DNA of 64,000 nt from Devosiaceae bacterium (GTDB lineage: Bacteria > Pseudomonadota > Alphaproteobacteria > Rhizobiales > Devosiaceae): contig JAKISW010000009.1 of assembly GCA_021648375.1 (NCBI GenBank), positions 1 to 64,000 of the forward strand, in the 5' to 3' direction. The notes under the pieces were generated by a model. The model ran no database searches and was not told where the DNA came from. It saw only the letters and a list, made by a program, of their open reading frames with translations. How positions within the stretch are numbered: the first letter of the stretch is position 1; each line of letters begins with the position of its first letter. This document shows positions 24,451-34,382 of this stretch, in pieces. Made by a program: the position numbers and the translations under genes.

Positions 24451-25137
24451 TCAGGATCCGGGTTTGCGACCCTCTGGGTCTGTGACCCTTTCCATAGCCA
24501 AAGCTCGCTCCAGCGCCTGCTCAAAAACCAGCTCTTGCTGCGCTCCGGAAAAAGCAAAGCTATTATTAAATATAAAATATGGCACCCCGGTGATGCCCGC
24601 CGTTGGCGCCCACCTGGCATTTTTTTCGATTGCTTCAACCAGTTGATCATTGGCCAGAATTGAAATTATTTCATCTTTTTCAAAGCCTTGCTTCAAGGCA
24701 ATTGTGGTTAGCACTTCATCATCATTGATGTTTAGTCCATCCATATAACATGCGTGAGAAAACGCCAGCGCCAGCTCATGCTGACTTCCTTTTTCCGCCG
24801 CCGCCATGATCAGAACCAGTGCCCTTTGCGAAGGATTGCGCCGCTTTTGTTTTTTCATATTTAGATTTAAGCCGCTTTTTTTACCCTCAATCTCCAGCCT
24901 CTCAAACATTTCATCTGGCGCACGCCCATATTTGCGTTTGAGCATCTCCACCACATCTTCCCCTTCCTTAGGGGTTTTGGCATCAAGCAAAAATGGATGG
25001 TGGGTTATGTCAATTTCCAGCGGATTTTCGGATGCCGTTTTTGCACTACTGATGGCATTATTCAAACGAGTAAGACCCACCAGACACCATGGGCAAACCG
25101 GGTCGGAAAAAATATCAATATGAGCCTGATTGGTCAT
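24451..25137 (-). CDS. DsbA-family oxidoreductase (FrnE-like)
   Basis: A 228-residue thioredoxin-fold protein with the active site CPWC near the N-terminus (IFSDPVCPWCLVGL) and the cis-Pro loop GITGVPYFIFNN. No signal peptide is present, so it is cytosolic, as is usual for the FrnE/YwbO subgroup. These proteins are thiol-disulfide oxidoreductases or isomerases linked to oxidative stress tolerance; the true substrate is unknown. The insertion domain between the two motifs is helical, as expected. Confidence 0.88.
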   Translation of the reverse strand: MTNQAHIDIFSDPVCPWCLVGLTRLNNAISSAKTASENPLEIDITHHPFLLDAKTPKEGEDVVEMLKRKYGRAPDEMFERLEIEGKKSGLNLNMKKQKRRNPSQRALVLIMAAAEKGSQHELALAFSHACYMDGLNINDDEVLTTIALKQGFEKDEIISILANDQLVEAIEKNARWAPTAGITGVPYFIFNNSFAFSGAQQELVFEQALERALAMERVTDPEGRKPGS

Positions 25138-25220
25138 AAAAATTCATCCCTTGTGACGTTTTTAAAACAAGCAGAAACAATCTACCAATTTAAAAAAAGC
25201 GCAACAAAGCAATTTGACAA

Positions 25221-26627
25221 TCAGTGATTAAGCGCTTTAACGATATCTTCGGTCATTTTTTTAGCATCGGCAAACAACATCATTGTGTTGTCACGGAAAA
25301 ACAATTCGTTTTGCACTCCCGCATAGCCCGCCGACATGCCTCGTTTAATAAACAGCACGGTGGCTGCATTTTCCACATCCAGAACCGGCATGCCATAAAT
25401 TGGCGAGGTTTTATCGGTTTTAGCCGAAGGGTTGGTCACGTCATTGGCCCCGATAACAAAAGCTACATCGGCCTGGGCAAATTCTGAGTTTATATCCTCA
25501 AGCTCAAACACTTCATCATAGGGTACATTGGCCTCGGCCAGCAGCACATTCATATGCCCCGGCATCCGCCCGGCCACCGGATGAATGGCATATTTTACCT
25601 CCACCCCTTCGGCTTTTAATATGTCCGCCATTTCGCGCAAAACATGCTGAGCCTGAGCCACCGCCATGCCATATCCGGGCACGATAATAACCTTGCCGGC
25701 GTTTTTCATCAGAAATGCCGCATCCGCCGCCGCCCCCTGTTTTACCGGTCTGGTTTCTTCTTCACCAGAGGTTGCAGCGGCGCTATCGCCACCAAATCCG
25801 CCAAGAATAACCGATATGAAAGAGCGGTTCATCGCTTTGCACATAATGTAGGAAAGAATGGCCCCTGACGAGCCAACCAGCGCCCCGGTAATAATCAAAG
25901 CGCTATTGCCAAGGGTGAAACCAATTCCCGCTGCCGCCCAGCCTGAATAAGAATTGAGCATGGAAACCACCACCGGCATATCAGCCCCGCCGATGGGAAT
26001 AATCATTAAAACCCCAAGCACCAGCGCAACCACCGTAATGGCCCAGAACAGCCAGACAGCGCTGGTCAGGGTGAATTGCCAGACCAGATAAACCAGCAGT
26101 GCCGCCAAAGCGATATGCAAAATATGGCGCATGGGCAAAATAATCGGCGTGCCAGACATACGTCCATCCAGCTTGGCAAAAGCAATAACCGAACCGGTGA
26201 AAGTAAAGGCCCCGATTGCCGCTCCAAGGCTCATTTCAATCAAGGCCTGGGGATATACATCCCCCACGGTACCAATTCCAAAAGCTCCGGGCGCATAAAA
26301 TGCCGCCGCCGCCACAAATACCGCCGCCAGACCAACCAAAGAGTGAAATGCGGCAACGAGTTGGGGCATATCGGTCATGGCTATTTTTCTAGCCATTACG
26401 GCACCAATGCCGCCGCCAATACCCAATCCGGCACCAATAAGTCCCCATGAAAGCGGATCAGTGGGCCCAGCAACCCCAAGGGTGGTCAAAACGGCAATAA
26501 GCATGCCGATCATGCCATAAAAATTACCTCGACGCGCCGAAGCAGGTGAAGAAAGCCCCCTGAGGGCCAAAATGAATAATACTCCGGCAACCAGATAAAG
26601 CAGCGCAGCAATGTTTGGCGAAATCAT
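25221..26627 (-). CDS. pntB: NAD(P) transhydrogenase subunit beta
   Basis: A 468-residue membrane protein with about nine transmembrane helices (residues 1-270) and the NADP-binding domain III at the C-terminus (VPGYGMAVAQAQHVLREMAD, VIGANDVTNPSA). With PntAA and PntAB it couples hydride transfer from NADH to NADP+ to inward proton flow, supplying NADPH. The last gene of the minus-strand order pntAA-pntAB-pntB, with 3 bp between it and pntAB. Confidence 0.95.
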   Translation of the reverse strand: MISPNIAALLYLVAGVLFILALRGLSSPASARRGNFYGMIGMLIAVLTTLGVAGPTDPLSWGLIGAGLGIGGGIGAVMARKIAMTDMPQLVAAFHSLVGLAAVFVAAAAFYAPGAFGIGTVGDVYPQALIEMSLGAAIGAFTFTGSVIAFAKLDGRMSGTPIILPMRHILHIALAALLVYLVWQFTLTSAVWLFWAITVVALVLGVLMIIPIGGADMPVVVSMLNSYSGWAAAGIGFTLGNSALIITGALVGSSGAILSYIMCKAMNRSFISVILGGFGGDSAAATSGEEETRPVKQGAAADAAFLMKNAGKVIIVPGYGMAVAQAQHVLREMADILKAEGVEVKYAIHPVAGRMPGHMNVLLAEANVPYDEVFELEDINSEFAQADVAFVIGANDVTNPSAKTDKTSPIYGMPVLDVENAATVLFIKRGMSAGYAGVQNELFFRDNTMMLFADAKKMTEDIVKALNH

Positions 26628-26630
26628 TTT

Positions 26631-26936
26631 CTAGCTGTCCTTTTTCTTATACATGGATAGCATGCGCTGGGTGACTAAAAAGCCCCCAAAAATATTTACC
26701 GAGGCCAGAATAAGTGCCGCAAATCCAAATCCTTTTGCCGCCCAGCTGTCATCTCCAACAAGGCCCACACCGACTGCCGTTAACGCCCCGACCACAATCA
26801 CAGAGGATATGGCATTAGTCACCGCCATCAACGGCGTATGCAGGGCCGGAGTTACGCTCCAGACCACAAAATAGCCAACAAAAATCGCCAACACAAAAAT
26901 TGACACCTGAAATATAAACGGATCGATCTCTGACAT
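26631..26936 (-). CDS. pntAB: NAD(P) transhydrogenase subunit alpha part 2
   Basis: A 101-residue membrane protein with three transmembrane helices (about 11-32, 40-62, 66-92), corresponding to the short domain II part of the split alpha subunit used by many alphaproteobacteria. Motifs include HTPLMAVTNAISSVIVVGAL, which is diagnostic. Its ATG overlaps the pntAA stop by one base and pntB follows 3 bp after, so all three are translationally linked. Confidence 0.93.
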   Translation of the reverse strand: MSEIDPFIFQVSIFVLAIFVGYFVVWSVTPALHTPLMAVTNAISSVIVVGALTAVGVGLVGDDSWAAKGFGFAALILASVNIFGGFLVTQRMLSMYKKKDS

Positions 26937-28204
26937 TATTTTTTCTCCCCGAGCTTAGGCTCCCCAGACTTGGGTTTACTGGTTTTATTTGTACTAGTGT
27001 GTTTAGCGCTCTTTGCTTTAGCCGCTGGCTTTTTGGCCACGGGCTTTTTTGCAGCTGGTTTTTTTACTGCTGGCGCTTTAATCAGGCTCTCATGAACGAT
27101 TTTGCCGTTCAAAGTCAAAAGGATTGCCTTTACCAGCTCTTCATCCCAATCCACATTCAGCTTGCCGCTTTCCTTATCGATCAAAGTCTCAAGAAATGTC
27201 AGCAGATTGCGCGAATAAAGCTGAGAGGCAGATGCCGCAATCCGTCCCGGCATATTAGTATATCCAACGATTGAAACATCCTTGAAATTTGCCACTTTAC
27301 CCGGCACCGTTGCTTCACAATTGCCACCACGCTCCGCCGCCAGATCAACCACAACTGATCCGGGAGCCATGGTTTCAACCATTTTTTTAGTAACAAGCAC
27401 CGGAGCTTTTCGCCCCGGTATCAGCGCCGTTGTAATAACAATATCCTGCTTGGCAATGTGTTTTGCCGTCAGTTCCGCCTGTAATTTTTGATATTCCTCG
27501 CTCATTTGCTTGGCATAACCGGCTGCGGTTTCTGCCTGCTTGAACTCTTCGTTTTCCACCGCGATAAATTTTGCCCCCAAGCTCTCCACTTGTTCCTTGG
27601 CCGCCGGGCGCACATCGGTGGCACTAACCACAGCCCCTAAACGTCTAGCGGTGGCAATGGCCTGCAAACCAGCAACCCCGGCCCCCATGACAAAAATCTT
27701 GGCAGGATGCACAGTTCCCGCCGCTGTCATCATCATTGGCAAAGCCCTATCGAACTCTCCGGCACCATCGATCACCGCCTGATATCCGGCCAGATTTGCC
27801 TGCGAGGATAAAACATCCATGGATTGTGCCCGAGAAATTCTGGGCATAAATTCCATGGACATCAGCGCTGCCCCGGTTTTAGCCAAAGCATTAAATTCTG
27901 ATTGATCATCGCTGGGGTTTAAAGAGCCAATAACCAGAGCGCCCTTATTTATGCCGCTCAAAGAACTGGCAGAGGGGCGGCCCACACAAAATACCACATC
28001 GGCCCCTTTAAGGGTTGCAGCCATTGTGGACCCTATGGTCGCGCCAGCCTGTTTATATTGCGCATCGACAAAGCGCGAGAGTGAACCCGCCCCTTTTTCA
28101 ACCGCAACTTTACACCCCAGAGCCACCAGCTTGGCCACAGTTTCCGGCGTTGCTGCAACACGGGTTTCCCCGGCAGCTTTTTCCCTGGCAATCGCCACCT
28201 TCAT
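26936..28204 (-). CDS. pntAA: NAD(P) transhydrogenase subunit alpha part 1, with Lys/Ala/Pro-rich tail
   Basis: The NAD(H)-binding domain I of the transhydrogenase; 422 residues. It has the alanine dehydrogenase/PntA fold, with MKVAIAREKAAGETRVAATP, the Rossmann segment VMGAGVAGLQAIATARRLGA and VGYTNMPGRI. Unusual is a C-terminal tail of about 45 residues after KIVHESLIKA made almost only of Lys, Ala, Pro and Thr, with three KKPxA/KKP repeats. Relatives end soon after that point. The gene opens pntAA-pntAB-pntB. Confidence 0.93.
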   Translation of the reverse strand: MKVAIAREKAAGETRVAATPETVAKLVALGCKVAVEKGAGSLSRFVDAQYKQAGATIGSTMAATLKGADVVFCVGRPSASSLSGINKGALVIGSLNPSDDQSEFNALAKTGAALMSMEFMPRISRAQSMDVLSSQANLAGYQAVIDGAGEFDRALPMMMTAAGTVHPAKIFVMGAGVAGLQAIATARRLGAVVSATDVRPAAKEQVESLGAKFIAVENEEFKQAETAAGYAKQMSEEYQKLQAELTAKHIAKQDIVITTALIPGRKAPVLVTKKMVETMAPGSVVVDLAAERGGNCEATVPGKVANFKDVSIVGYTNMPGRIAASASQLYSRNLLTFLETLIDKESGKLNVDWDEELVKAILLTLNGKIVHESLIKAPAVKKPAAKKPVAKKPAAKAKSAKHTSTNKTSKPKSGEPKLGEKK

Positions 28205-28244
28205 ATGTATGTCTCCATAGCTAAAAGAAAAAACAGGCCTGTTT

Positions 28245-28348
28245 AGAGCATTTTCAGGATAAGTGTACGCGGTTATCCGGTTCGAAAATGCGGCAAATCA
28301 AAGACTTAGAGCTTTTGTTTTGATTCCACCAAAACAAAATAGGCTCTA
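28245..28348 (+). repeat. Composite palindromic intergenic repeat
   Basis: Two hairpin modules in series. Module 1 (28248-28291) has outer arms GCATTTTC/GAAAATGC and inner stem GGATAA/TTATCC, identical to the copy at 6820-6863 in reverse. Module 2 (28307-28348) has arms TAGAGC/GCTCTA around a perfect 10-bp stem TTTTGTTTTG/CAAAACAAAA. It separates the oxidase subunit gene from pntAA and could also act as a terminator for the minus-strand oxidase transcript. Confidence 0.9.
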
Positions 28349-28371
28349 AAAAGCAGGTCGAATTCCAAAGT

Positions 28372-28494
28372 TTATGGATTTATAATAAAATACAACAGCA
28401 CCATGGTGATCGCTGTTATGATAGAGGTCCATTTGACAAGCGTGACAAACCGATCATAAGTTTTCTGATGTTCTTCAAAATCGCTGTTAGTCAT
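28372..28494 (-). CDS. aa3-type cytochrome c oxidase subunit IV peptide
   Basis: A 40-residue membrane peptide, MTNSDFEEHQKTYDRFVTLV followed by KWTSIITAITMVLLYFIINP. The soluble N-terminus (EHxKTYxxF) and single transmembrane helix match the bacterial aa3 oxidase subunit IV family. It is an accessory subunit of the terminal oxidase. In alphaproteobacteria this gene is often placed next to pnt genes rather than the cox operon, as here. The position upstream of pntAA with a repeat element between them suggests it may be transcribed with or without pnt. Confidence 0.85.
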   Translation of the reverse strand: MTNSDFEEHQKTYDRFVTLVKWTSIITAITMVLLYFIINP

Positions 28495-28563
28495 GGTTAT
28501 TCCTTATTTTATCATAGTTTATAGTCAAAATAATTCTACTTGCTCTGCTCGCAAAGCCTGTAA

Positions 28564-30372
28564 TCAAGGTTGAGTTTTTTCCAATTCATCAATCAACCCT
28601 TCAATCATTGACAGTCCCAAAGACCAGAATTTTGGATCCCTGGCATCAAGGTCGAACGGAGCCAGCAATTCTGAATGATGTTTCGAGCCTCCAGCCCTCA
28701 ACAGATCAAAATAGCGCTCTGCAAATCCCTCGCCTGATGATTCATACTTTGCATAAAGTGAATTCACAAGGCAATCACCAAACGCATAAGCATAAACATA
28801 AAATGGCGAATGAATGAAATGTGGAATATAGGCCCAAAAAATCTCAAACCCTTTGTTGAGCTTTATCGCCGGGCCAAGACTTTCAGCTGAGGTCTCAAGC
28901 CACATCTGGTTTAATTCTTCGGTTTTTAGCTCTCCTTTGCGCCGCGCCGTGTGCACTTTGCGCTCAAAAGTATAAAATGAAATCTGGCGCACCACCGTGT
29001 TGAGCATATCCTCAACTTTGGAACTTAGCAGGGCAAAGCGCTGCTTTGGGTCATCTGTTTTTTTGAGCAATGAACGAAATGTCAGCATTTCCCCGAACAC
29101 GCTGGCTGTTTCAGCCAGGGTCAAAGGGGTCGGGGCCATTAGCGCGCCCTGCTCGGCCGCCAGTCTTTGATGCACCCCATGGCCTAATTCGTGGGCCAAA
29201 GTCATAACATCGCGGGTTTTGCCCAGATAATTGAGCATCAGATAAGGATGCGCGCTGGGAACCGTCGGATGGGCAAACGCTCCTGACCTTTTCCCCGGCG
29301 TAACCGGCCCGTCAATCCATCCGCTATCAAAAAACGGTGCCGCAACCTCGGCCAGATAAGGAGAAAACCCGCCATAGGCATCAAGCACAATATTCTTGGC
29401 ACTTTCCCAGTCATAAATTCTATCATCACTGGTCGGCAGGGGCGCATTGCGATCCCATGCATTTAGCTGCTCTTTGCCAAACCATTTGGCCTTCATAGCA
29501 TAATAGCGATGCGAGAGACGCGGATAGGCTTCGCGCACCGAACTTTCCAGCGCATCAACCACTTCACGTTCCACAGAATTTGCCAGATGGCGACTATCGG
29601 CAATATCATCAAAGCCGCGCCAGCGATCAGAAATTTCTTTATCCTTGGCCAAAACATTGGTGATCTGGGTGAACAGGCGCTGATTTTGCCCCATGGTTTT
29701 ACTTACAGCTTTAAAAGCGCTTTTGCGTTTCTTTTGTTTTGAATCACTCATCAGGGTCAAAGTGGCTTCAAGACCCAGCTCTTCACCTTTAACGTTGAAC
29801 TTGAGAGAGGCCATGGTTTCATCAAACAAACGGTTCCACGCCCCGCGACCGGTCACCGATTTATCGTGAAAAAGTTCTTCCACTCGCTCCTCGAGCTGAT
29901 AAGGCTTGGCCTTGCCCAATTCATCAAACCATGGCTGATAACGGGCCAGATCTTTGTTTTCAGACAAAGCTTTTTTTAAAACCTCATCATCTATTTTGTT
30001 CAATTCCAGCGAGAAAAATATTAATCTGGTGGAAAGATCGGTCAGCGCCTGTTGGCAATCCCCTAAAAATTTTGCCCGGTCAGGATCGGTAGTATTTTTT
30101 GCATAATTTAGAAAAGCAAACGAGCCGATGCGCCCGGTTATATCGCTTAAATCCTCATAGCGCACAATCGCTTCGATCAATTTACCCGATTTGGTCAACT
30201 GCTCCAGATTACCCTTGTAGTCTTTTTCGAAACTCTTGGCCTCACTCTGGGCTTTTTTCAAATCGTCTTTAAGTTCTTTTGACTCCGCCCCCGGATAAAG
30301 GTCGCTAAGGTCCCATTCCGGTAAATTGCCAAACTGATTATCGGAATTTTGAGCATTTGAGTTTTTGGACAT
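28564..30372 (-). CDS. pepF: Oligoendopeptidase F (M3 family)
   Basis: A 602-residue cytosolic zinc peptidase that cleaves short peptides. The zinc motif LAHELGHGVHQ (HExxH) is present near residue 390, with the third ligand expected in LTLAETASVFGE downstream. The N-terminal helical region and length fit the M3B group. The start at 30372 follows AGAGG at the correct spacing; a TTG two codons upstream would leave no spacing. It stands alone after the oxidase peptide gene. Confidence 0.94.
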   Translation of the reverse strand: MSKNSNAQNSDNQFGNLPEWDLSDLYPGAESKELKDDLKKAQSEAKSFEKDYKGNLEQLTKSGKLIEAIVRYEDLSDITGRIGSFAFLNYAKNTTDPDRAKFLGDCQQALTDLSTRLIFFSLELNKIDDEVLKKALSENKDLARYQPWFDELGKAKPYQLEERVEELFHDKSVTGRGAWNRLFDETMASLKFNVKGEELGLEATLTLMSDSKQKKRKSAFKAVSKTMGQNQRLFTQITNVLAKDKEISDRWRGFDDIADSRHLANSVEREVVDALESSVREAYPRLSHRYYAMKAKWFGKEQLNAWDRNAPLPTSDDRIYDWESAKNIVLDAYGGFSPYLAEVAAPFFDSGWIDGPVTPGKRSGAFAHPTVPSAHPYLMLNYLGKTRDVMTLAHELGHGVHQRLAAEQGALMAPTPLTLAETASVFGEMLTFRSLLKKTDDPKQRFALLSSKVEDMLNTVVRQISFYTFERKVHTARRKGELKTEELNQMWLETSAESLGPAIKLNKGFEIFWAYIPHFIHSPFYVYAYAFGDCLVNSLYAKYESSGEGFAERYFDLLRAGGSKHHSELLAPFDLDARDPKFWSLGLSMIEGLIDELEKTQP

Positions 30373-30668
30373 CAGCAACCTCTATAAGTGTAAAATTTTA
30401 ACGGCGGATTGCCGAAGACTATTTATAGCCGAAGACTATAATGACTATGGGGATCTGCCAACAGCAAATCCAGGGTCATGGCCCCAGGACTGTAATCCAA
30501 TAATTTATTTATAATATCCTGGTTACAAAAAAACATTTCAAAAAAACTTTAAAGCAAATCATCATCATTAAAACCCTGTTAACGCCCCACCCATAGCCTG
30601 ACCCAAAACGGGACAGAAATGATTCTGTAGCCAAAAACTACAAATTTTATACTCAGCCAGCGTGATAT

Positions 30669-32207
30669 ATGACAAAAGTTTTAATAGTTGACGACGACCC
30701 GGTTCAATTGCGAATAACCAGCGCCATTGCCCAAAAAGACGGCATGGAAGTGCTTATCGCCACTGGTGGCGAAGAGGCCCTTAGCCTGTTAAGGGAGCAT
30801 CGCAATATTTCAGCAATGGTACTTGATATGGTTATGCCGGATCTGGATGGCATGGGAGTGATGCAGGCCATGGCCCACGAGCACATAACCTGCCCGACCA
30901 TCGTTCAGACTGCCAGCTCATCCCTTGATACCGTTATCAATGCAATGCGTCAGGGAGCCGTTGATTTTTTTGTCAAACCTGTGGCTCCGGAGCGCCTGAT
31001 CATTTCTTTGCGCAACGCCCTAAAACTTGGACAGTTGGAAACCTGCGTCCGGCTCGACCAGCACCGGCGCGAAGGCAAAATGCTCATAAGCGATATTATC
31101 GCCCAAAGTCCTGCAATGGACCGGGTGATCGAGCTTGCCACCAAGGCGGCAAAATCAGATATTCCGGTGTTGATTGAAGGGGAAACCGGCGTCGGCAAAG
31201 AAGTTATCGCCCGTGCCATTCAAGGTTCTTCCAACAGGGCCGGAAAGCCCTTTATTATTGTTAATTGCGGGGCTATTCCCAAAGATCTGATTGAATCCAC
31301 CCTGTTCGGACACAAAAAAGGTTCCTTTACCGGCGCAACTAATGATCACGCGGGCAAATTTTTAGAAGCCGATGGCGGCACCCTGTTTCTGGATGAAATC
31401 GGCGAATTACCCAAAAACGCTCAGGTAAAACTCCTGCGCGCCCTGCAATCCGGTGAAATTGAAGCCGTGGGAGCCAGCAAACCCAAAAAGGTCAATGTCA
31501 GAATAATTTCCGCCACCAACCGGCGATTGTTAAATATGGCGAAAGAAAAAACTTTCCGCGAAGACCTTTATTACCGCATGAATGTTTTTCCCATCTATGT
31601 CCCCCCCCTGCGCGACCGCCCTGAGGATATTGATCTGTTGGCGCAGTTTTTTTTAGCCCGGCTGGGATCACAAACCGGGCGCAGAATATCTTCGATTAAT
31701 GAAGAGGCATTGCAATTATTACAATCCTACAATTGGCCAGGCAATGTTCGCCAGTTGGAAAACGCTATCTATAGGGCAATTGTTTTATGCGATAGCAACC
31801 GCCTCGCCCCGGTGGATTTTCCCCAGATTGTGATTGGTACATCAAGCCGAAAAAAAGCTATAAAACAATCCCAGCAATTGCCAAACCTTCAGGAACCGGT
31901 CCATATTGACATGGTACCGAAAAAACCTGATTTTGATGAGCAGGCAAGCGAAAACTCTACCAAAAACAACAAAAAATCCGATCGCTTTTTATCAGCAGAC
32001 GGAGCAATTCAGCCGTTGAACAATGTTGAAAGAGATCTGATTGCCTTCGCTCTTCAATATCATGATGGCAAGATGAGCAGGGTGGCAAAATCCTTAAAAA
32101 TCGGACGCTCAACCCTATATCGAAAACTAAAAGAATATGAGCTGGATCCAGACCCGGATAACAGTGACAACCCAACAAATCAAAAAAACAACAAGCTTGC
32201 CGCTTAA
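30669..32207 (+). CDS. Sigma-54-dependent response regulator, GSFTGA variant, no adjacent kinase
   Basis: A 512-residue NtrC-like protein: receiver domain 1-120 (phosphoacceptor Asp in VLDMVMPD), AAA+ domain about 140-380 with Walker A GETGVGKE, the sigma-54 contact loop FGHKKGSFTGATNDH (Ala of the usual GAFTGA is Ser) and Walker B GGTLFLDEIGEL, and a C-terminal Fis-type HTH (GRSTLYRKLKEY). A linker rich in Gln/Asn precedes the HTH. There is no histidine kinase next to it. It should activate sigma-54 promoters elsewhere; targets cannot be read here. Full-length relatives are common in Hyphomicrobiales. Confidence 0.9.
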   Translation: MTKVLIVDDDPVQLRITSAIAQKDGMEVLIATGGEEALSLLREHRNISAMVLDMVMPDLDGMGVMQAMAHEHITCPTIVQTASSSLDTVINAMRQGAVDFFVKPVAPERLIISLRNALKLGQLETCVRLDQHRREGKMLISDIIAQSPAMDRVIELATKAAKSDIPVLIEGETGVGKEVIARAIQGSSNRAGKPFIIVNCGAIPKDLIESTLFGHKKGSFTGATNDHAGKFLEADGGTLFLDEIGELPKNAQVKLLRALQSGEIEAVGASKPKKVNVRIISATNRRLLNMAKEKTFREDLYYRMNVFPIYVPPLRDRPEDIDLLAQFFLARLGSQTGRRISSINEEALQLLQSYNWPGNVRQLENAIYRAIVLCDSNRLAPVDFPQIVIGTSSRKKAIKQSQQLPNLQEPVHIDMVPKKPDFDEQASENSTKNNKKSDRFLSADGAIQPLNNVERDLIAFALQYHDGKMSRVAKSLKIGRSTLYRKLKEYELDPDPDNSDNPTNQKNNKLAA

Positions 32208-32500
32208 AAAAACCACAGCCCATACCTGTACTGGTCGTTTTTTGCCTTGCTTCAGCCGTTTTTTCCAAATAAATCTTAAAAATATCTAGATTGGGGCAGG
32301 TTGAATAGTCGGGCAAATATAGCGTTAACAAAAGCTTTCAATCTTTGTGCCAAATTAAAATAATGCAGACAGACTCTGCAAAATGTTAAGCTGGCAGGCT
32401 TTTTAATATACTGAAGCAATGATAATAATTCAATTTGCGCTTTGGGTACTTATAATCAGAACCCTGAATTTTCGGGTAGAAAAATCGAGTTGAATTTAAC

Positions 32501-34261
32501 GTGAATTTCAGGGACAAAAAACTTGTAAAGACTATCTACCGGCATTTGCTCGCCGTGGTGGTTGCATTTGCTTCGCTTTTGCCTTCAATTTCACTTTTCC
32601 CCCTCAATGCTGCACCGGGAGAGCGCTCCCTGAACCTTTATTTCGTGCAGACAGATGAGCGTCAACAGATCACCTTCAGAAAAAACGGTCGCTATGTTCA
32701 ATCTGGCTTAAAAGAAATGAACAATTTTTTGAGGGACTGGCGGCGCAATGAACCCACCGATATGGATCCGGCGCTTTTTGACCTGCTCTGGAAAGTTTAT
32801 CAGGATGTGGGCGCCACCGGACCAATTACAATTGTTTCCGCCTACCGTTCTCCCCAAACCAACGAGATGTTGCGCTCACGATCACGCGGAGTGGCCAGAA
32901 ATTCTCAGCATACAAAAGGTTCAGCGATAGATTTTTATATCAAAGGTGTTCCCATCGCCAAATTGCGTGAAGCTGCCATGCGCCTGCAAGTTGGTGGCGT
33001 TGGCTATTATCCCAATTCACGCAATCCGTTTGTTCACCTTGATACTGCAGGTGTCAGGGCCTGGCCTCGAATGACCAGAGCGCAATTGCAAAGGCTTTTT
33101 CCTGATGGGCGCACTTTACATATTCCAACCAATGGCGTTCCCATTTCAGCTGAAGGACGTCGTTATGCAAGCGCGGAATGGGACCGGTGTAAATCTGTTC
33201 CTTGCGTAGGTTCAAATTCAATTATTTCTCCCAATAGTGATAGATCCAATGGCGCAAGAGACAGTGCAGGGTCAGGGCGCACATTGCTTGACCTGTTTTT
33301 TGGAACCGGCAAAGAGGCTGACGAAACTGCCCCCACAATTGTTGCCGCTAACACAAGTGTTCATCCAAACGCTCCAACCCGGCTCGCAGTAACAACAGTT
33401 CCCGTACCTGGCACAGCGCCCAGCCCCGCCCCCCGCGCTGATTTTTTAAACTACCGATCCCCTGATTTAATACCGGTTCCGGCAATGATGCCCCGCGATC
33501 TGTTGATTGCCGCCCGTTCAAATACAAACATCCCCGATGATGCCAATCTACAAATCGGGGCAATTGCCGTTGCCGCCCTGCCCCCTGCAAACATACCACC
33601 CTCCCCTAATCCAATTGCGCCACCGCCGGCTCAAAACTCGAGCCTGCTGGCTGCCTACGCTCCGGTATCCGAGCCTGAACCCGATGCCCAGCGCGCCCTG
33701 CAAATGCTGATCGAGCGCCGCGCCAGTGAAACAAGTGCGCAAAGCGCAAGCACAATATCACCGGTTCTAAGGGGAAGCATTTCTACCGCCTCATTGGCAC
33801 CAATAAATCTGGGGCGTACAATAATTGCTCCCAATTCCAATAGTGACCAGCCTGCCCGGATCAACAATGAATTCGACAACTTCTTTGACAACACTTTTAA
33901 TGCCGTCGCCAATGCCCGTCCGGCCGCCAATCAACAAAATAATATTGCCTTGAGCATTTTAAACAGCACCAGCCGCGCCGCCCCCAACCGTTCCGCCCTA
34001 TTGATGGATAATTCCATTCCCATGCGAAATATCCAGTTCTATGCACCGGATCTGGAGCATGTGGGCGATACACTGGTTATGCAAACTCAAATCGCCAACT
34101 CAGATTTTGCCATTATGTTTGAACCGGACGAAGCCGATTTTAACCCTGCCACCGAACTGGGTCCACAAACTGTGCAGGTGAATTTCTCGCTGTCTGAAAA
34201 TCCTGTTCTTGCCTCAAACCGGTTTTTGGCAGTTGCACCGGTTATCATTTCCAGTATCTGA
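32501..34261 (+). CDS. DUF882 (M15-like) secreted protein with long disordered tail
   Basis: A 586-residue protein with a signal peptide (about 1-38, LFPLNA|APG), then a peptidase M15-like domain at about 45-200: IVSAYRSPQTNEMLRSRS, NSQHTKGSAIDFYI and NPFVHLDTAGVRAWPR carry the His/Asp zinc ligands. The family (DUF882, YcbK-like) is thought to act on peptidoglycan cross-links in the periplasm. The remaining ~380 residues are low-complexity, Pro/Ala/Ser/Asn-rich, with no known domain, longer than in most relatives. Start is GTG at 32501. It stands 88 bp before the dxs region and may share its transcript. Confidence 0.85.
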   Translation: MNFRDKKLVKTIYRHLLAVVVAFASLLPSISLFPLNAAPGERSLNLYFVQTDERQQITFRKNGRYVQSGLKEMNNFLRDWRRNEPTDMDPALFDLLWKVYQDVGATGPITIVSAYRSPQTNEMLRSRSRGVARNSQHTKGSAIDFYIKGVPIAKLREAAMRLQVGGVGYYPNSRNPFVHLDTAGVRAWPRMTRAQLQRLFPDGRTLHIPTNGVPISAEGRRYASAEWDRCKSVPCVGSNSIISPNSDRSNGARDSAGSGRTLLDLFFGTGKEADETAPTIVAANTSVHPNAPTRLAVTTVPVPGTAPSPAPRADFLNYRSPDLIPVPAMMPRDLLIAARSNTNIPDDANLQIGAIAVAALPPANIPPSPNPIAPPPAQNSSLLAAYAPVSEPEPDAQRALQMLIERRASETSAQSASTISPVLRGSISTASLAPINLGRTIIAPNSNSDQPARINNEFDNFFDNTFNAVANARPAANQQNNIALSILNSTSRAAPNRSALLMDNSIPMRNIQFYAPDLEHVGDTLVMQTQIANSDFAIMFEPDEADFNPATELGPQTVQVNFSLSENPVLASNRFLAVAPVIISSI

Positions 34262-34382
34262 TTTTAGCAACCCCGGATCACCATTTTTTCTAAAAAATCC
34301 AGAACCAAATCAAATGATTGCACCATTGCTTTCATTGCTTTAATAATACTTGAAATTGATAATTTGGGGTAAGGATCCCCGG

